A DNA stretch of 46,713 nt from an uncultured Ruminococcus sp. (GCA_944388405.1 CALXIQ010000003.1:1-46713); one strand, 5' to 3'. Shown: positions 33,621 to 42,928, counted from the stretch's first letter. Notes: generated from the letters alone by a model not told the origin. Program-made: numbers and translations.

Positions 33621-36600
33621 TTATTTTTTCTTTTTTACCACAGTCAGAGCTGCCGCTGAAAGCAGTATTCCCGTAAGCAGGATCGCCTGTGCGCCTGTTG
33701 ACGGGTTGCTTCCCAGGTCTGAGCCTGTCGAAGAATCCACTGGTGTATCGGAGGAATCCTCCGGGGTGTCAGCTGAGGTCTGGCTGTCGGAAGATGTATC
33801 GGCTGAAGAATCGCCGCTGTCAACATCGCTGTCCTCAACCGGTGATTCGCTATCCTGGGATGATGAATCAGTTGTTGAATCACTGCTGTCCGAATCGCTG
33901 TCCTGCGATGATGAGTCGGTTGTTGAATCGCTGCTGTCCGAATCGCTGTCCTGCGATGATGAATCGGTTGTTGAATCACTGCTTTCCGAATCGGTGCCCG
34001 GGGATGATGAGTCGCTATCCGATGATTCGCCTGAAGATTCATCCTCATCTGCAATCGAAGATTCGTCCTCGCTAACAATCACGGTAAACTCAACTTCAAG
34101 TCCGTTTTCAGTGGTTGCCGTAATCACTGCCGTGCCTTCACTCATTGCAGTTGCCGTTACTCTTACCTCTCCCGTTGCGGGGTCTGCCGCCATTGCGGTA
34201 CCGTCTACAGCTACTACCTCCGGATTGTCAGAAACAAATGTCACTAAAGAGTCGGTATTTACAGGGTCAAGCTTTACTGCCAGTTCAGCGGTATCACCAA
34301 TGCTGTTAAGGGTGATTGTGGTATCGCCCACAGCCGTCATCTCAACCGCCTCGTTGTCCGTGTCGGTCTCGGACTGTAAAAACTCAACGTTTCTCAAAGT
34401 AAATGTAACCTCTATGGAAGTAGGATTATCAATTGTGGTAAAGCTTGCGGTATGATCAGATACCGTAATCTCGTCTACAGCCGAATTGCCCCATGCGTTT
34501 ACAGGGTTGCCGCTGTCAAATACATCGCCGTTGAGGGCGGAAGTGAAATTGCTGTTGTTGATTGTAAGCTCCACTCCGTTCACCTTAACGCTGTCGTATC
34601 TTATTTCAGCGGCGGTTATAGGAGTTTTTCTGGCATAGCCTGTGGTAACGTCATAATCCTTGATGTAAATTGACGTAAGATTATTTATCTCGGTTATGCC
34701 TGCGTTCTTGCCGGCAGTTGAAAGCTGGGTGTTCAAATCGAAGGATACCGTATACTGACCATCGCCGGTTATTGTAACAGGCTCGCTCAGCTCTGTGCCG
34801 TAATAATTCTTGGCTGAATCGTTGTAAAGGATGTGAAGTGCGGCATCAAATCTATCCAGCGCCTCGCTGTCAAGCACATTGATTGTTACCGTCTTTGTTA
34901 CTCCGCTGGCGGCAGTCATGGTAACTTCGGCTGAGCCGCTGTTGATTGCTACCACTTTGCCCAAAGCGTTGACGGTTATAATGTCGGTGTCAGATGACCT
35001 GTAGGTTATCTGGGAATCAGCTCCGGCAGGTTCTACGGAAGGATCAAGATAAATATACCTTCCCACAACCACATTATAGGAGTCCTCTGCAACAATGGCG
35101 GTTGCCTGATTTTCACCCGTTTTGGGAGAAACATTAACAGTTACGGTTTTTTCAATCTCGCCGTTCTGGGTATACGCCCTGACGGTTGTAGTACCAATGC
35201 CTCTCGCTCTTATTTTACCCTGTGAAACGGTAGCTACAGTTTCGTCATCGGTGCTCCAGAGAACCACATCGTTGGAATCTGAAGGAGCAGTCTGAGCGGT
35301 TACAGTATAGTTTTCGTTAAGCGTCAGTGTAACCGTTTCGTCGCTAAGGGTCATTTCCGTAATGGGCGTAATATCCGGGTCTTCTTCAACATCCCTGAAA
35401 TTATAGCTGTTGTTGCTTGAGGAATTGGGCAGATATGTGCCTCTCATCATAGCGTCAACAATGGTCTTGAACAAAGGCTCGCACTCCGCTCTGTCCCAGT
35501 AGGAGTAGAGGCCTGTTTCATACTTGCCGTTTGAACCGTAGCCCTGGTCCCATACTATAGGCACTGCACCCGCAGTCTGGCAGGCACGGTGAACTATTTC
35601 AGAGAAATACGCTCTTGCAACATCGTTATATCCGGTTTCTGTTCCCGCCTGCTCATAGGTTCTTGTGCCATACTCGCCAAGAATAATGGGCACGTCATGC
35701 TTATTGGCAGCGCTCCTGATGGAGTTTACAACCTCGTAAACCTCATTATAGGTCCAGGTTGTGTTTGTGGAGGATTTGTATACGTGAAGAGCAAACATTA
35801 TCCTGTTTTCGTCATTGTAGCTGTCCTTAGCCAGCTCAAATCCGGACTGTGTTCCACCGTTTGCATAGTGGGAAACCACCGCAAGCCATCTCTTGGCATT
35901 ATTTGAACCTGTGGAACGAACAACGTTTACAAAAATCTGATTAAGATTTACAATAATCGGAGTATCGTAAGCTATAGCCTCAGCCGAGTTTTTATCATCG
36001 CCTTCCATGCAGGTGATTTCATTCATCGACTCGAAAATAAGATGCTCGTCATAGTCCTTGAAATATTCCGCAATATTTCTCCATACGCACTCAAACTTCT
36101 CATAAACCGAATCAATATCCTCAGCAGCAACTCTAAGCCAGCCTTCCTGCTCTGCGCCGTCGTGGTGGACGTTGATGATTGCATACATATCCTGAGATAC
36201 GCAGTAGTCAACTATATCCTGCACTCTGCTGATCCAGGCGTCGTTTATTGCATAGCCGTTTTCATCATCTATCATATTGCCCCAGGTTATGGGAATACGA
36301 ACCGTATTGTAACCTGCGTCGTGAAGCGCTTTGATATAAGCCTTTGTAGTTTTAACAGACTGCCATGATGTTTCATTGGGTGTAAGGTTGATGTGACCGT
36401 CCATTGTATTTCCAAGGTTAATTCCGGCTCCCATTTCCTCTACAATTTCATCGTCTGTCAGATCACGGTAAGGCAGAGGATTAGCCTCCGTTCCGGTATC
36501 CTTGAAAAGCATATTTGCTTTAACCTTTTCAAGGCTTGCTCTTGCGTTTGTAAGCTCAGAATCGGAAGCAGACTGGTCGTCGTAAACCGCCTGTGCCTTT

Positions 36601-37787
36601 TCAAGCTCTGACTGCAAATCTGCCCATGAATCCTCCTGATACTTTGTCGAATCCATTTCATCGCAGTAATCGAGGGTCATTTTCAAAAGCTCCCGCTTTG
36701 ACGTTTCCACTACAGGCGGAGTGTCATAATCAGAGCCCTCAACAACAGGAGCGGTAAAGCCCGAAGGATATGCTGCGCCGTTATTGAATATAATCCCCAA
36801 AAACTCGCAATCGGTATTTTCCGTGCAAGCCCTTATTGTAATGGTAATTTCATCTGCATAACTATCATCCCAGGCGCTTCCGTCCTGCATAGACTTATTC
36901 AGGTTAGTGTCGGGGAATTTATAGTTGCCTGTTCCGGCATTGCCCACAAGATTTTCCTGAATAGCGTCACCGTCTTTATCGTAGAGACTTAAAGCGTTTT
37001 CTCCGATAAGATATTTGCTGGAAGCCTTTCCTACCGGCAGCCCGTCGGCGCCGTCAGGTCCAAGCTTAATCTGAGCGTTGAGCATCGAATCTGCGCCGCC
37101 CTCGGTCATTTTAATGTATATAGAAGCCTTTGAAGCTCCTCTCCATTCAATTCCCGCCGCATCAAGCTGCTCTTCTGTAATCGTATACAAAGTCAGCGGA
37201 TTATCCGGAGTAATCTCACCGCCGGTTTCGCCTGTCGAAAGCTTTACATCCCAGTAACCTGTGAGAGTTACTACCGGTACGTCGGGATTAACAATGTCGC
37301 CGTTTGCGTCATAGGGGCTTATATCTCCCGCAAAGGAAATATTTATTCCTTTAAGCGTCTTACCTTCACCGAGAGAAGACTTGATAGACTCCGTACTAAT
37401 ATAAGCCGTATAGGTCTCGGTTGCCGTATCATAGGAGCTGTCACCGACAGTTACGAAGTTATCGTTCCAGCCGCCCCACGCCGTATCAAAGGGCTGAAGG
37501 TTGAAAATATTTGTATCATTCTCAACATCTCCGTCCACAGTATAGGTAATCTTCAGATATTCGCCCTCAGGGATGTTGCTGTCCTGGTTTGACTGAATAT
37601 ATCCCCAGGAGTTTCCATCAGGTTCGATTTCGTCGGAAGATACCTGTGCTTGCAAAATGCTGGTTTCCGTTCCGCCCTCCCAGGGATCCGCTGCACTTAC
37701 GCTTGCAGGTGCTAAAACCGACAAGCCTAGCGACGACAGACCCATCACAGCGGAAACAATGCCTGCAATGGTTCTTTTAAGTTTCAT
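33621..37787 (-). CDS. Sortase-anchored multidomain GH5 endoglucanase
   Basis: A 1388-residue secreted enzyme. In order: signal peptide (cleavage after about ASVSA), two beta-rich modules that look carbohydrate-binding (about 33-360), a helical FIVAR-like segment (about 365-435), a GH5 catalytic domain, two BIg2-like Ig domains (about 780-940), another beta-rich module, a third BIg2, a Ser/Asp-rich stalk and a C-terminal NPSTG sortase motif, membrane helix and KKKK tail. The acid/base is Glu590 in SMNEI; the nucleophile is Glu705 in LGEYG. It should hydrolyse beta-glucans while fixed to the wall; no dockerin is present. ATG 37787 follows GGAGG by 8 nt. Confidence 0.92.
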   Translation of the reverse strand: MKLKRTIAGIVSAVMGLSSLGLSVLAPASVSAADPWEGGTETSILQAQVSSDEIEPDGNSWGYIQSNQDSNIPEGEYLKITYTVDGDVENDTNIFNLQPFDTAWGGWNDNFVTVGDSSYDTATETYTAYISTESIKSSLGEGKTLKGINISFAGDISPYDANGDIVNPDVPVVTLTGYWDVKLSTGETGGEITPDNPLTLYTITEEQLDAAGIEWRGASKASIYIKMTEGGADSMLNAQIKLGPDGADGLPVGKASSKYLIGENALSLYDKDGDAIQENLVGNAGTGNYKFPDTNLNKSMQDGSAWDDSYADEITITIRACTENTDCEFLGIIFNNGAAYPSGFTAPVVEGSDYDTPPVVETSKRELLKMTLDYCDEMDSTKYQEDSWADLQSELEKAQAVYDDQSASDSELTNARASLEKVKANMLFKDTGTEANPLPYRDLTDDEIVEEMGAGINLGNTMDGHINLTPNETSWQSVKTTKAYIKALHDAGYNTVRIPITWGNMIDDENGYAINDAWISRVQDIVDYCVSQDMYAIINVHHDGAEQEGWLRVAAEDIDSVYEKFECVWRNIAEYFKDYDEHLIFESMNEITCMEGDDKNSAEAIAYDTPIIVNLNQIFVNVVRSTGSNNAKRWLAVVSHYANGGTQSGFELAKDSYNDENRIMFALHVYKSSTNTTWTYNEVYEVVNSIRSAANKHDVPIILGEYGTRTYEQAGTETGYNDVARAYFSEIVHRACQTAGAVPIVWDQGYGSNGKYETGLYSYWDRAECEPLFKTIVDAMMRGTYLPNSSSNNSYNFRDVEEDPDITPITEMTLSDETVTLTLNENYTVTAQTAPSDSNDVVLWSTDDETVATVSQGKIRARGIGTTTVRAYTQNGEIEKTVTVNVSPKTGENQATAIVAEDSYNVVVGRYIYLDPSVEPAGADSQITYRSSDTDIITVNALGKVVAINSGSAEVTMTAASGVTKTVTINVLDSEALDRFDAALHILYNDSAKNYYGTELSEPVTITGDGQYTVSFDLNTQLSTAGKNAGITEINNLTSIYIKDYDVTTGYARKTPITAAEIRYDSVKVNGVELTINNSNFTSALNGDVFDSGNPVNAWGNSAVDEITVSDHTASFTTIDNPTSIEVTFTLRNVEFLQSETDTDNEAVEMTAVGDTTITLNSIGDTAELAVKLDPVNTDSLVTFVSDNPEVVAVDGTAMAADPATGEVRVTATAMSEGTAVITATTENGLEVEFTVIVSEDESSIADEDESSGESSDSDSSSPGTDSESSDSTTDSSSQDSDSDSSDSTTDSSSQDSDSDSSDSTTDSSSQDSESPVEDSDVDSGDSSADTSSDSQTSADTPEDSSDTPVDSSTGSDLGSNPSTGAQAILLTGILLSAAALTVVKKKK
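33849..33992 (-). repeat. Three tandem 48-bp repeats in the GH5 stalk
   Basis: Three 48-bp units start at 33849, 33897 and 33945. Each encodes 16 residues of the DSSDSTTDSSSQDSDS type. They form the wall-spanning stalk and are prone to copy-number change. Confidence 0.9.
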
Positions 37788-37836
37788 ATTTATTACCTCC
37801 ATCTTTACAAGAAGCCATAATAATGCCTATAATTTA

Positions 37837-37865
37837 ATTGTAAACGAATTCACAGCATATTTCAA
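37837..37865 (-). promoter_or_regulatory. Promoter of the GH5 gene
   Basis: Minus strand TTGAAA (37865-37860), 17 nt, TACAAT (37842-37837). The remaining gap to iorA holds only the opposing promoter. Confidence 0.7.
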
Positions 37866-38004
37866 TAGTCTTTTACGCCAAACTTTTCTTATTTTTTTAG
37901 GAGTTTTACACAATAATCATGCTGTTTAACTTATCCGTACTTTCATATTTTTATATTTTTATAATATATTCAAAGTAGACCCTCCGTCTCAAACAGTCTC
38001 GCAA

Positions 38005-38032
38005 TTGACTTTTGCAGACAATGTGATATAAT
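38005..38032 (+). promoter_or_regulatory. Promoter of the iorA operon
   Basis: TTGACT (38005-38010), 16 nt, TATAAT (38027-38032). Transcription near 38039 excludes the longer iorA frame that opens at 38038. Confidence 0.8.
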
Positions 38033-38097
38033 AATTATTGACAGGCAACGCCGGTTTTCAGTTCGGCTTGCGATACCCAACAGAAGGATGTGTTATT

Positions 38098-39885
38098 TTG
38101 TCAGTTAAATTTTTAATGGGAAACGAGGCTATAGCTTTAGGCGCAGTTCATGCAGGAGTAAACGTTGTTTCAGGCTATCCCGGAACCCCCTCCACCGAAA
38201 TTCTTGAAACGGTTGCAAAAAACAACGACGGGAGCATTTACGTCGAATGGTCGGTCAACGAAAAGGCGGCTCTCGAAGTGGGCGCAGGTGCGGCTTATTC
38301 GGGAGCAAGGTCGCTGGTAACAATGAAGCAGGTTGGCCTGAACGTAGCCTCCGACCCACTTATGAGCTTGGCGTACGTAGGCGTTAAAGGCGGAATGGTA
38401 ATAGTTTCGGCGGACGACCCGGGACCAATCTCCTCCCAGACCGAGCAGGATACAAGGCATTTCGCCCGGTTTTCAAAGCTTCCCGTTTTCGACCCCTCTT
38501 CCCCCGAGGAAGCTTATCAGATGATTCAGGACGCTTTTGAATACTCGGAGAAATATTCCACCCCCGTGCTTTTCAGACCTACCACAAGGGTTTGTCACGG
38601 CTGCGCTTCGGTAGAGGTTGCGGACAGCTATGAAAAGCATATACCCGAGGGCTTTGTAAAGGACACAATGCGCTGGGTAATCTTCCCGAGGACTTCATAT
38701 CTCAACCACTGCAAAATTGAAAAGCGCAATCCCGAAATGGGTGATGAGCTTTCCTCCTACAGATTTAATTTTATCTCGGGGGATAAATCCGCTTCAAAGG
38801 GCGTGGTTTCTCACGGAATAAGCTGGGCATACACTATGGAGGCGCTGGGTGGAAACCAATGCTGCAAGCTTATGAAAATCTCCACTCCCCATCCTTTCCC
38901 CGAAAAGTTGGCGCTGGAGTTTCTTCAAGGTCTTGACGAAGTTGTGTGTATCGAAGAGCTTGACCCGGTAATCGAAAGGGAGCTTACATACCTCTGCGGA
39001 AAACACAATTTAAATGTAAAGATTCACGGCAAGCTTGACGGCTATGTTCAGCCTGCCGGTGAAAATACTGTAGAATCGGTAAAAAACGTGCTTAGCGGTT
39101 TTCTTGGCATTGAAGCCGCTGAAAATGGCGCTCCAAAAGCCCCGGAGCTGCCGGTAAGACCTCCTGTTTTGTGCGCAGGCTGTCCTCACAGGGCAAGCTT
39201 CTACGCCGTAAAGCAGGCGGCAAAGGGCAGAAAAGCGGTGTTCTGCGGAGATATAGGCTGTTACACTCTGGGAAACGCACAACCTCTTGATATGGTAGAC
39301 ACCTGCCTTTGCATGGGCGCAGACGTAACCATCGCCCAGGGTATCCGAAGGGTTGAACCTGATACGTTATGCTTTTCATTTATCGGCGATTCCACATTCT
39401 TTGCGTCAGGCATTACTGGAGTTGTAAACGCCGTTTACAATCAGACAGACATTACCCTGATTGTTCTTGACAACTCCACCACCGCCATGACGGGACATCA
39501 GCCCCACCCGGGAACGGGAGTTACAATGATGGGTGAGGTGTGCCAAAAGGTTTCCATAGAAAAGATTTTAAAGGCTATCGGTCTCACCTCCGTTGAAACG
39601 GTGGACGCCCTCGACCTTAAGGCGGGAATAAATGCGGTTAAATCCGCCATGGACAAAAAGGGAGTAAAAGCGGTTATAATGAAGTCCCCCTGCATTGCCG
39701 TTACAAAGCCTGCTGAGCAGTTTAAGATTGACAGCGAAAAGTGCGTAAACTGCAAAAAGTGCATAAGAGAACTGGGCTGTCCCGCAATTGTTCTGGAGGA
39801 CGGCAAGGTCAAGATTGAAAAGAGCTTATGCTACGGCTGCGGAGTGTGCGCTCAGGTTTGTCCCTGCGGCGCAATTTCACGGTAA
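38098..39885 (+). CDS. iorA: Indolepyruvate:ferredoxin oxidoreductase, alpha subunit
   Basis: IorA with IorB interconverts aryl pyruvates and aryl-acetyl-CoA using ferredoxin, CoA and thiamine diphosphate. The N-terminal part shows SVKFLMGNEAIALGA and SGYPGTPSTEI. The TPP-binding part has CAGCPHRASFYA, GDIGCYTLG and FIGDSTFFASGITG. The C-terminus (about 549-592) binds two 4Fe-4S clusters (CVNCKKCIRELGCP and CYGCGVCAQVCPCG). I choose TTG 38098, 9 nt after AAGGATG, giving 595 residues. The reaction is reversible, so the enzyme can serve degradation or reductive synthesis; the downstream Trp T-box favours the latter. Confidence 0.95.
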   Translation: MSVKFLMGNEAIALGAVHAGVNVVSGYPGTPSTEILETVAKNNDGSIYVEWSVNEKAALEVGAGAAYSGARSLVTMKQVGLNVASDPLMSLAYVGVKGGMVIVSADDPGPISSQTEQDTRHFARFSKLPVFDPSSPEEAYQMIQDAFEYSEKYSTPVLFRPTTRVCHGCASVEVADSYEKHIPEGFVKDTMRWVIFPRTSYLNHCKIEKRNPEMGDELSSYRFNFISGDKSASKGVVSHGISWAYTMEALGGNQCCKLMKISTPHPFPEKLALEFLQGLDEVVCIEELDPVIERELTYLCGKHNLNVKIHGKLDGYVQPAGENTVESVKNVLSGFLGIEAAENGAPKAPELPVRPPVLCAGCPHRASFYAVKQAAKGRKAVFCGDIGCYTLGNAQPLDMVDTCLCMGADVTIAQGIRRVEPDTLCFSFIGDSTFFASGITGVVNAVYNQTDITLIVLDNSTTAMTGHQPHPGTGVTMMGEVCQKVSIEKILKAIGLTSVETVDALDLKAGINAVKSAMDKKGVKAVIMKSPCIAVTKPAEQFKIDSEKCVNCKKCIRELGCPAIVLEDGKVKIEKSLCYGCGVCAQVCPCGAISR

Positions 39886-39900
39886 CAGAGGGTTGCTGCT

Positions 39901-40659
39901 ATGAACATAAAATGGAACAGTGAGGAATATTCCACCGGATTTGATTTTGTACACAAATACGGTGAGGACGTTTTAAAGCTTATTACCGCCGATAAAGGCA
40001 GTCTGGTTATAGATTTAGGCTGCGGCAACGGCGCCCTTACCCAAAAGCTGTGCGAGTTGGGCTACAAGGTTGTGGGCATTGACGATTCGGAGGATATGCT
40101 GCAATTTGCGAAGGCTGCCTACCCCCATCTTGAATTTCATAAAGGGGACGCTGTGAATTTCAGTATCGAGAACAAAGCGGACGTTATCTTTTCAAATGCG
40201 GTTATCCACTGGATTGACAAGGAACGTCAGGAGCAGCTTATTCAAAACATTGCCGATAATCTCAAGCCGGGGGGCGAGTTTGTCTGCGAGTTTGGTGGAA
40301 AGGACTGCGCAGGAAAAGTTCACGCAGCTTTGGCGGAAAGCTTTAAAAAGCGAGGGCTGAATTACACAATCCCATTCTATTTCCCATCAATCGGTGAGTA
40401 TTCACCTCTGCTTGAAAAACACGGGCTCTTGGTTGAATATGCAGTGTTGTTTGACCGTCCCACCGTGCAGAAGGGCGAAAAGGGCATGGAAAACTGGATA
40501 AGAATGTTTGTAAAGAAGCCCTTCAATGGGCTTGACGACGCCCTTAGCCGTGAGATTATAAAGGAAGCAGCTGAATCGCTTAGAAGCTCCCTTTACATTA
40601 ACGGTCAATGGTATGTGGATTATGTGAGAATAAGATTCCGATGCAGAAAAATTCAATAA
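39901..40659 (+). CDS. Class I SAM-dependent methyltransferase
   Basis: The 252-residue protein has the SAM-binding motif I VIDLGCGNG (36-44), acidic GIDDSEDML, and motif IV region VIFSNAVIHWI. It most resembles trans-aconitate methyltransferase-like small-molecule enzymes. It lies between iorA and iorB, 15 nt after iorA and 21 nt before iorB, so it is co-transcribed. A substrate related to aryl acids is possible, but nothing in the sequence proves it. Confidence 0.82.
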   Translation: MNIKWNSEEYSTGFDFVHKYGEDVLKLITADKGSLVIDLGCGNGALTQKLCELGYKVVGIDDSEDMLQFAKAAYPHLEFHKGDAVNFSIENKADVIFSNAVIHWIDKERQEQLIQNIADNLKPGGEFVCEFGGKDCAGKVHAALAESFKKRGLNYTIPFYFPSIGEYSPLLEKHGLLVEYAVLFDRPTVQKGEKGMENWIRMFVKKPFNGLDDALSREIIKEAAESLRSSLYINGQWYVDYVRIRFRCRKIQ

Positions 40660-40680
40660 AGCTGAAACGAGGTTAAAACT

Positions 40681-41256
40681 ATGACTAAAAACTGTTTACT
40701 GTGCGGAGTAGGCGGTCAGGGAACCGTGCTTGCTTCAAAGCTTATAGCCTTTGCGGCAATGGAAAAAGGCGAACAGGTTAGAACCAGCGAAACTATAGGC
40801 ATGTCCCAGAGAGGGGGCTGCGTAGTTTCCCACGTTCGCACCGGGGATAATATTCAGTCGCCCATGCTTCCCAAAGGCTCAGCCGATGTAATAATCGCTT
40901 TTGAGCCTGCCGAGGCGGTGAGAAACATTTCATATCTGAAAAATGACGGCGTGGTTATCGTCAACAAAAAGGCGGTAAAGCCGGTTACCGCTTCCCTTTC
41001 CGGGTCTGATTACGACGGCAGGGAAATGCTCGACTATCTGAAATCCGTCGTGAAAAACCTGACCGTTATCGACGGCGATGAAATCTGTGAAAAGTGCGGC
41101 TCGCCAAAGGTTCTTAACATTGCCCTGCTGGCTGCGGCGGCAAAATCCGGAGAGCTGGGAATCACCGTAGAGGAGCTTAAATCGGCTATAAAGAAGCGTA
41201 TTCCCCAGAAGTTTCACGATATGAATCTTAAAGCCGTTGAAATTGTAACCGGGTAA
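40681..41256 (+). CDS. iorB: Indolepyruvate:ferredoxin oxidoreductase, beta subunit
   Basis: The 191-residue gamma-type subunit of the 2-oxoacid oxidoreductase family has the start CLLCGVGGQGTVLASKLIA and the TIGMSQRGGCVVSHVRTG block. It completes the enzyme with IorA. An unrelated-looking methyltransferase gene separates the two subunits, which is unusual. GAGGTT lies upstream of the ATG. Confidence 0.94.
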   Translation: MTKNCLLCGVGGQGTVLASKLIAFAAMEKGEQVRTSETIGMSQRGGCVVSHVRTGDNIQSPMLPKGSADVIIAFEPAEAVRNISYLKNDGVVIVNKKAVKPVTASLSGSDYDGREMLDYLKSVVKNLTVIDGDEICEKCGSPKVLNIALLAAAAKSGELGITVEELKSAIKKRIPQKFHDMNLKAVEIVTG

Positions 41257-41260
41257 CCTC

Positions 41261-41289
41261 TTGACAAATAAAAAAGACAGTGCTATTAT
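41261..41289 (+). promoter_or_regulatory. Promoter of the T-box transcript
   Basis: TTGACA (41261-41266), 17 nt, TATTAT (41284-41289), just after iorB, so the ligase is a separate unit. Confidence 0.88.
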
Positions 41290-41295
41290 ATTAAT

Positions 41296-41575
41296 ATAAC
41301 AATCACCATAAACCTATGATTGAGAGTAGTAGCCGCCGTAAAGGCGTTTCAGAGAGCCGCAGAAGGTGGAATTGCGGTAACGCAGACTCCGGTGAATGGA
41401 CTCATGAGGGCAAACCGAGGGATTTTTCCGTTAGGGGCGACGTTTTTCCGCGTTAAGGAAAAGGCGTATGTCAGTACGCCGCAGAGTGGCGGATTTTTTC
41501 GCAATTTGGGTGGTACCGCAGGAAGATTATATCCTGTCCCATTTTTGATGGGGCAGGATTTTTTGTTTTTATAAA
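41296..41575 (+). promoter_or_regulatory. T-box leader, probable tryptophan specifier
   Basis: The leader has the T-box hallmarks: Stem I with GAGAGTAGTAG on the 5' side, the distal CAGAGAGCCG element, the T-box sequence GGTGGTACCGC (41509-41519) and a terminator. On the 3' side of the specifier loop GGTGAATGGACTC places TGG (Trp) at 41397-41399 in the usual GAA-XXX-A context. Uncharged tRNA-Trp would favour the antiterminator and expression of the aryl-CoA ligase. T-box identity is firm; the specifier was read by eye. Confidence 0.9.
41531..41566 (+). terminator. T-box attenuator terminator
   Basis: ATCCTGTCCC pairs with GGGGCAGGAT (with a G-U pair) and runs into TTTTT. The 5' part would be displaced by the antiterminator formed by the T-box sequence. 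Confidence 0.9.
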
Positions 41576-41588
41576 GGAGTAATCAACT

Positions 41589-42821
41589 ATGAAAATGACA
41601 GAAACTCAATTTCAGCTTATTAAAAGCCAGCTGAAAACGCTCACCTCCCAGGACTGCTTTTACAAACGCAAGCTGGAGGGTATCGACATCGACGCAATTC
41701 AGTCGCAGGAGGATTTCGAGAAGCTGCCCTTCACCTGGAAGGGAGATTTAAGGGACGCTTATCCCCTGGGATTACAGGCTGTGCCCGACGAGGATATTGT
41801 GCGTATACACTCCTCCTCTGGAACTACCGGCACGCCGGTTATAATCCCCTATACCGCTCAGGACGTTTCCGACTGGGCTGATATGTTCGCCCGTTGCTAT
41901 GAAATGGCAGGGATAAACAAGCTGGACAGAATCCAGATTACCCCCGGCTACGGTCTGTGGACTGCCGGAATAGGCTTTCAGCTGGGCGCGGAACGGCTGG
42001 GAGCAATGACAATCCCCATGGGTCCCGGCAACACCGACAAGCAGCTGAGAATGATGGTTGACCTTAAATCCACCGTTTTGTGCGCTACCTCCTCCTATGC
42101 ACTCCTGCTGGCGGAGGAAATTGAAAAGCGTGGCATAGGCGATCAGATACACCTGAGAAAAGGCGTAATAGGCTCTGAGCGGTGGGGAGAGAAGATGAGA
42201 AAGCGTATCGCCAAGGAGCTGGGAGTTCAGCTTTACGACATCTACGGTCTTACCGAGGTTTACGGTCCCGGAATCGGAATAAGCTGCGATTATGAATGTG
42301 GTATGCACATGTGGGACGATTACATTTATTTTGAAATTGTAAACCCCAAGACGGGAGAAGTTCTCCCCGACGGCGAGATAGGCGAGCTGGTAATCACCAC
42401 CCTTAAAAAGCAGGGCGCGCCTCTTATCAGATACCGCACCCACGACCTTACCAGAGTTATAACCGGCGACTGTCCCTGCGGCTCAAAGTACCCGAGAATT
42501 GACACGATTCTGGGAAGAACAGACGACATGGTAAAAGTAAAGGGTGTAAACATCTTCCCCAGCCAGATAGACGAAATGCTTTCGGGAATCCCGGGAGCGT
42601 CCAGCGAGTATCAGTTTATGATAGACCACCTTTACGGCAAGGACATCTGCACCCTGTTTGTAGAGATAGACAAGGGTGTTGACAAAACCTCTATGGAGGC
42701 CGCCATCACCGCAGGCTTCAAGGCGAAGATAGGCATAACTGTTATCGTCAAGCCGGTTGATATAGGCGAGCTGCCCCGAAGCGAAAAGAAGTCCACACGA
42801 GTTTTTGACAACCGCTACTGA
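41589..42821 (+). CDS. Phenylacetate-CoA ligase family (aryl-acid CoA ligase)
   Basis: The 410-residue enzyme belongs to the adenylate-forming PaaK family that makes aryl-acetyl-CoA from an aryl acid, ATP and CoA. The AMP-binding P loop is RIHSSSGTTGTPV (72-84). YGLTEVYGPG and LIRYRTHDLTRV follow, with the C-terminal GRTDDMVKVKGVNIFP and final catalytic-lysine region PRSEKKSTRVFDNR. AAAGGAG precedes the ATG. It sits behind a T-box with a probable Trp specifier and next to iorAB, so indole-3-acetate is a likely substrate along with phenylacetate (inference). Confidence 0.92.
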   Translation: MKMTETQFQLIKSQLKTLTSQDCFYKRKLEGIDIDAIQSQEDFEKLPFTWKGDLRDAYPLGLQAVPDEDIVRIHSSSGTTGTPVIIPYTAQDVSDWADMFARCYEMAGINKLDRIQITPGYGLWTAGIGFQLGAERLGAMTIPMGPGNTDKQLRMMVDLKSTVLCATSSYALLLAEEIEKRGIGDQIHLRKGVIGSERWGEKMRKRIAKELGVQLYDIYGLTEVYGPGIGISCDYECGMHMWDDYIYFEIVNPKTGEVLPDGEIGELVITTLKKQGAPLIRYRTHDLTRVITGDCPCGSKYPRIDTILGRTDDMVKVKGVNIFPSQIDEMLSGIPGASSEYQFMIDHLYGKDICTLFVEIDKGVDKTSMEAAITAGFKAKIGITVIVKPVDIGELPRSEKKSTRVFDNRY

Positions 42822-42852
42822 TTTTTCGCCACAAATTCACACTGCAAATTTA

Positions 42853-42884
42853 AGCGGACGGCATTACACCGTCCGCTGTTATTT
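42853..42884 (+). terminator. Terminator of the aryl-CoA ligase gene
   Basis: AGCGGACGG pairs with CCGTCCGCT (42853-42861 / 42869-42877) and is followed by GTTATTTT. Confidence 0.88.
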
Positions 42885-42899
42885 TATAGGCGGTTTTTC

Positions 42900-42928
42900 T
42901 TGACTTAAGGGCAGATTGAGTATATAAT
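42900..42928 (+). promoter_or_regulatory. Promoter of ymdB
   Basis: TTGACT (42900-42905), 17 nt, TATAAT (42923-42928). Confidence 0.85.

Noticed and set aside
33689..34455. Plus-strand frames of 128 and 249 residues opposite the GH5 stalk
   Set aside because: Their Ser/Glu/Val or Arg/Pro-rich sequence is the complement of the tandem stalk repeats; no start signals.
38038..38097. Longer N-terminus of IorA
   Set aside because: The extension begins at or before the predicted transcription start and lacks a ribosome-binding site; TTG 38098 gives the family's usual N-terminus.
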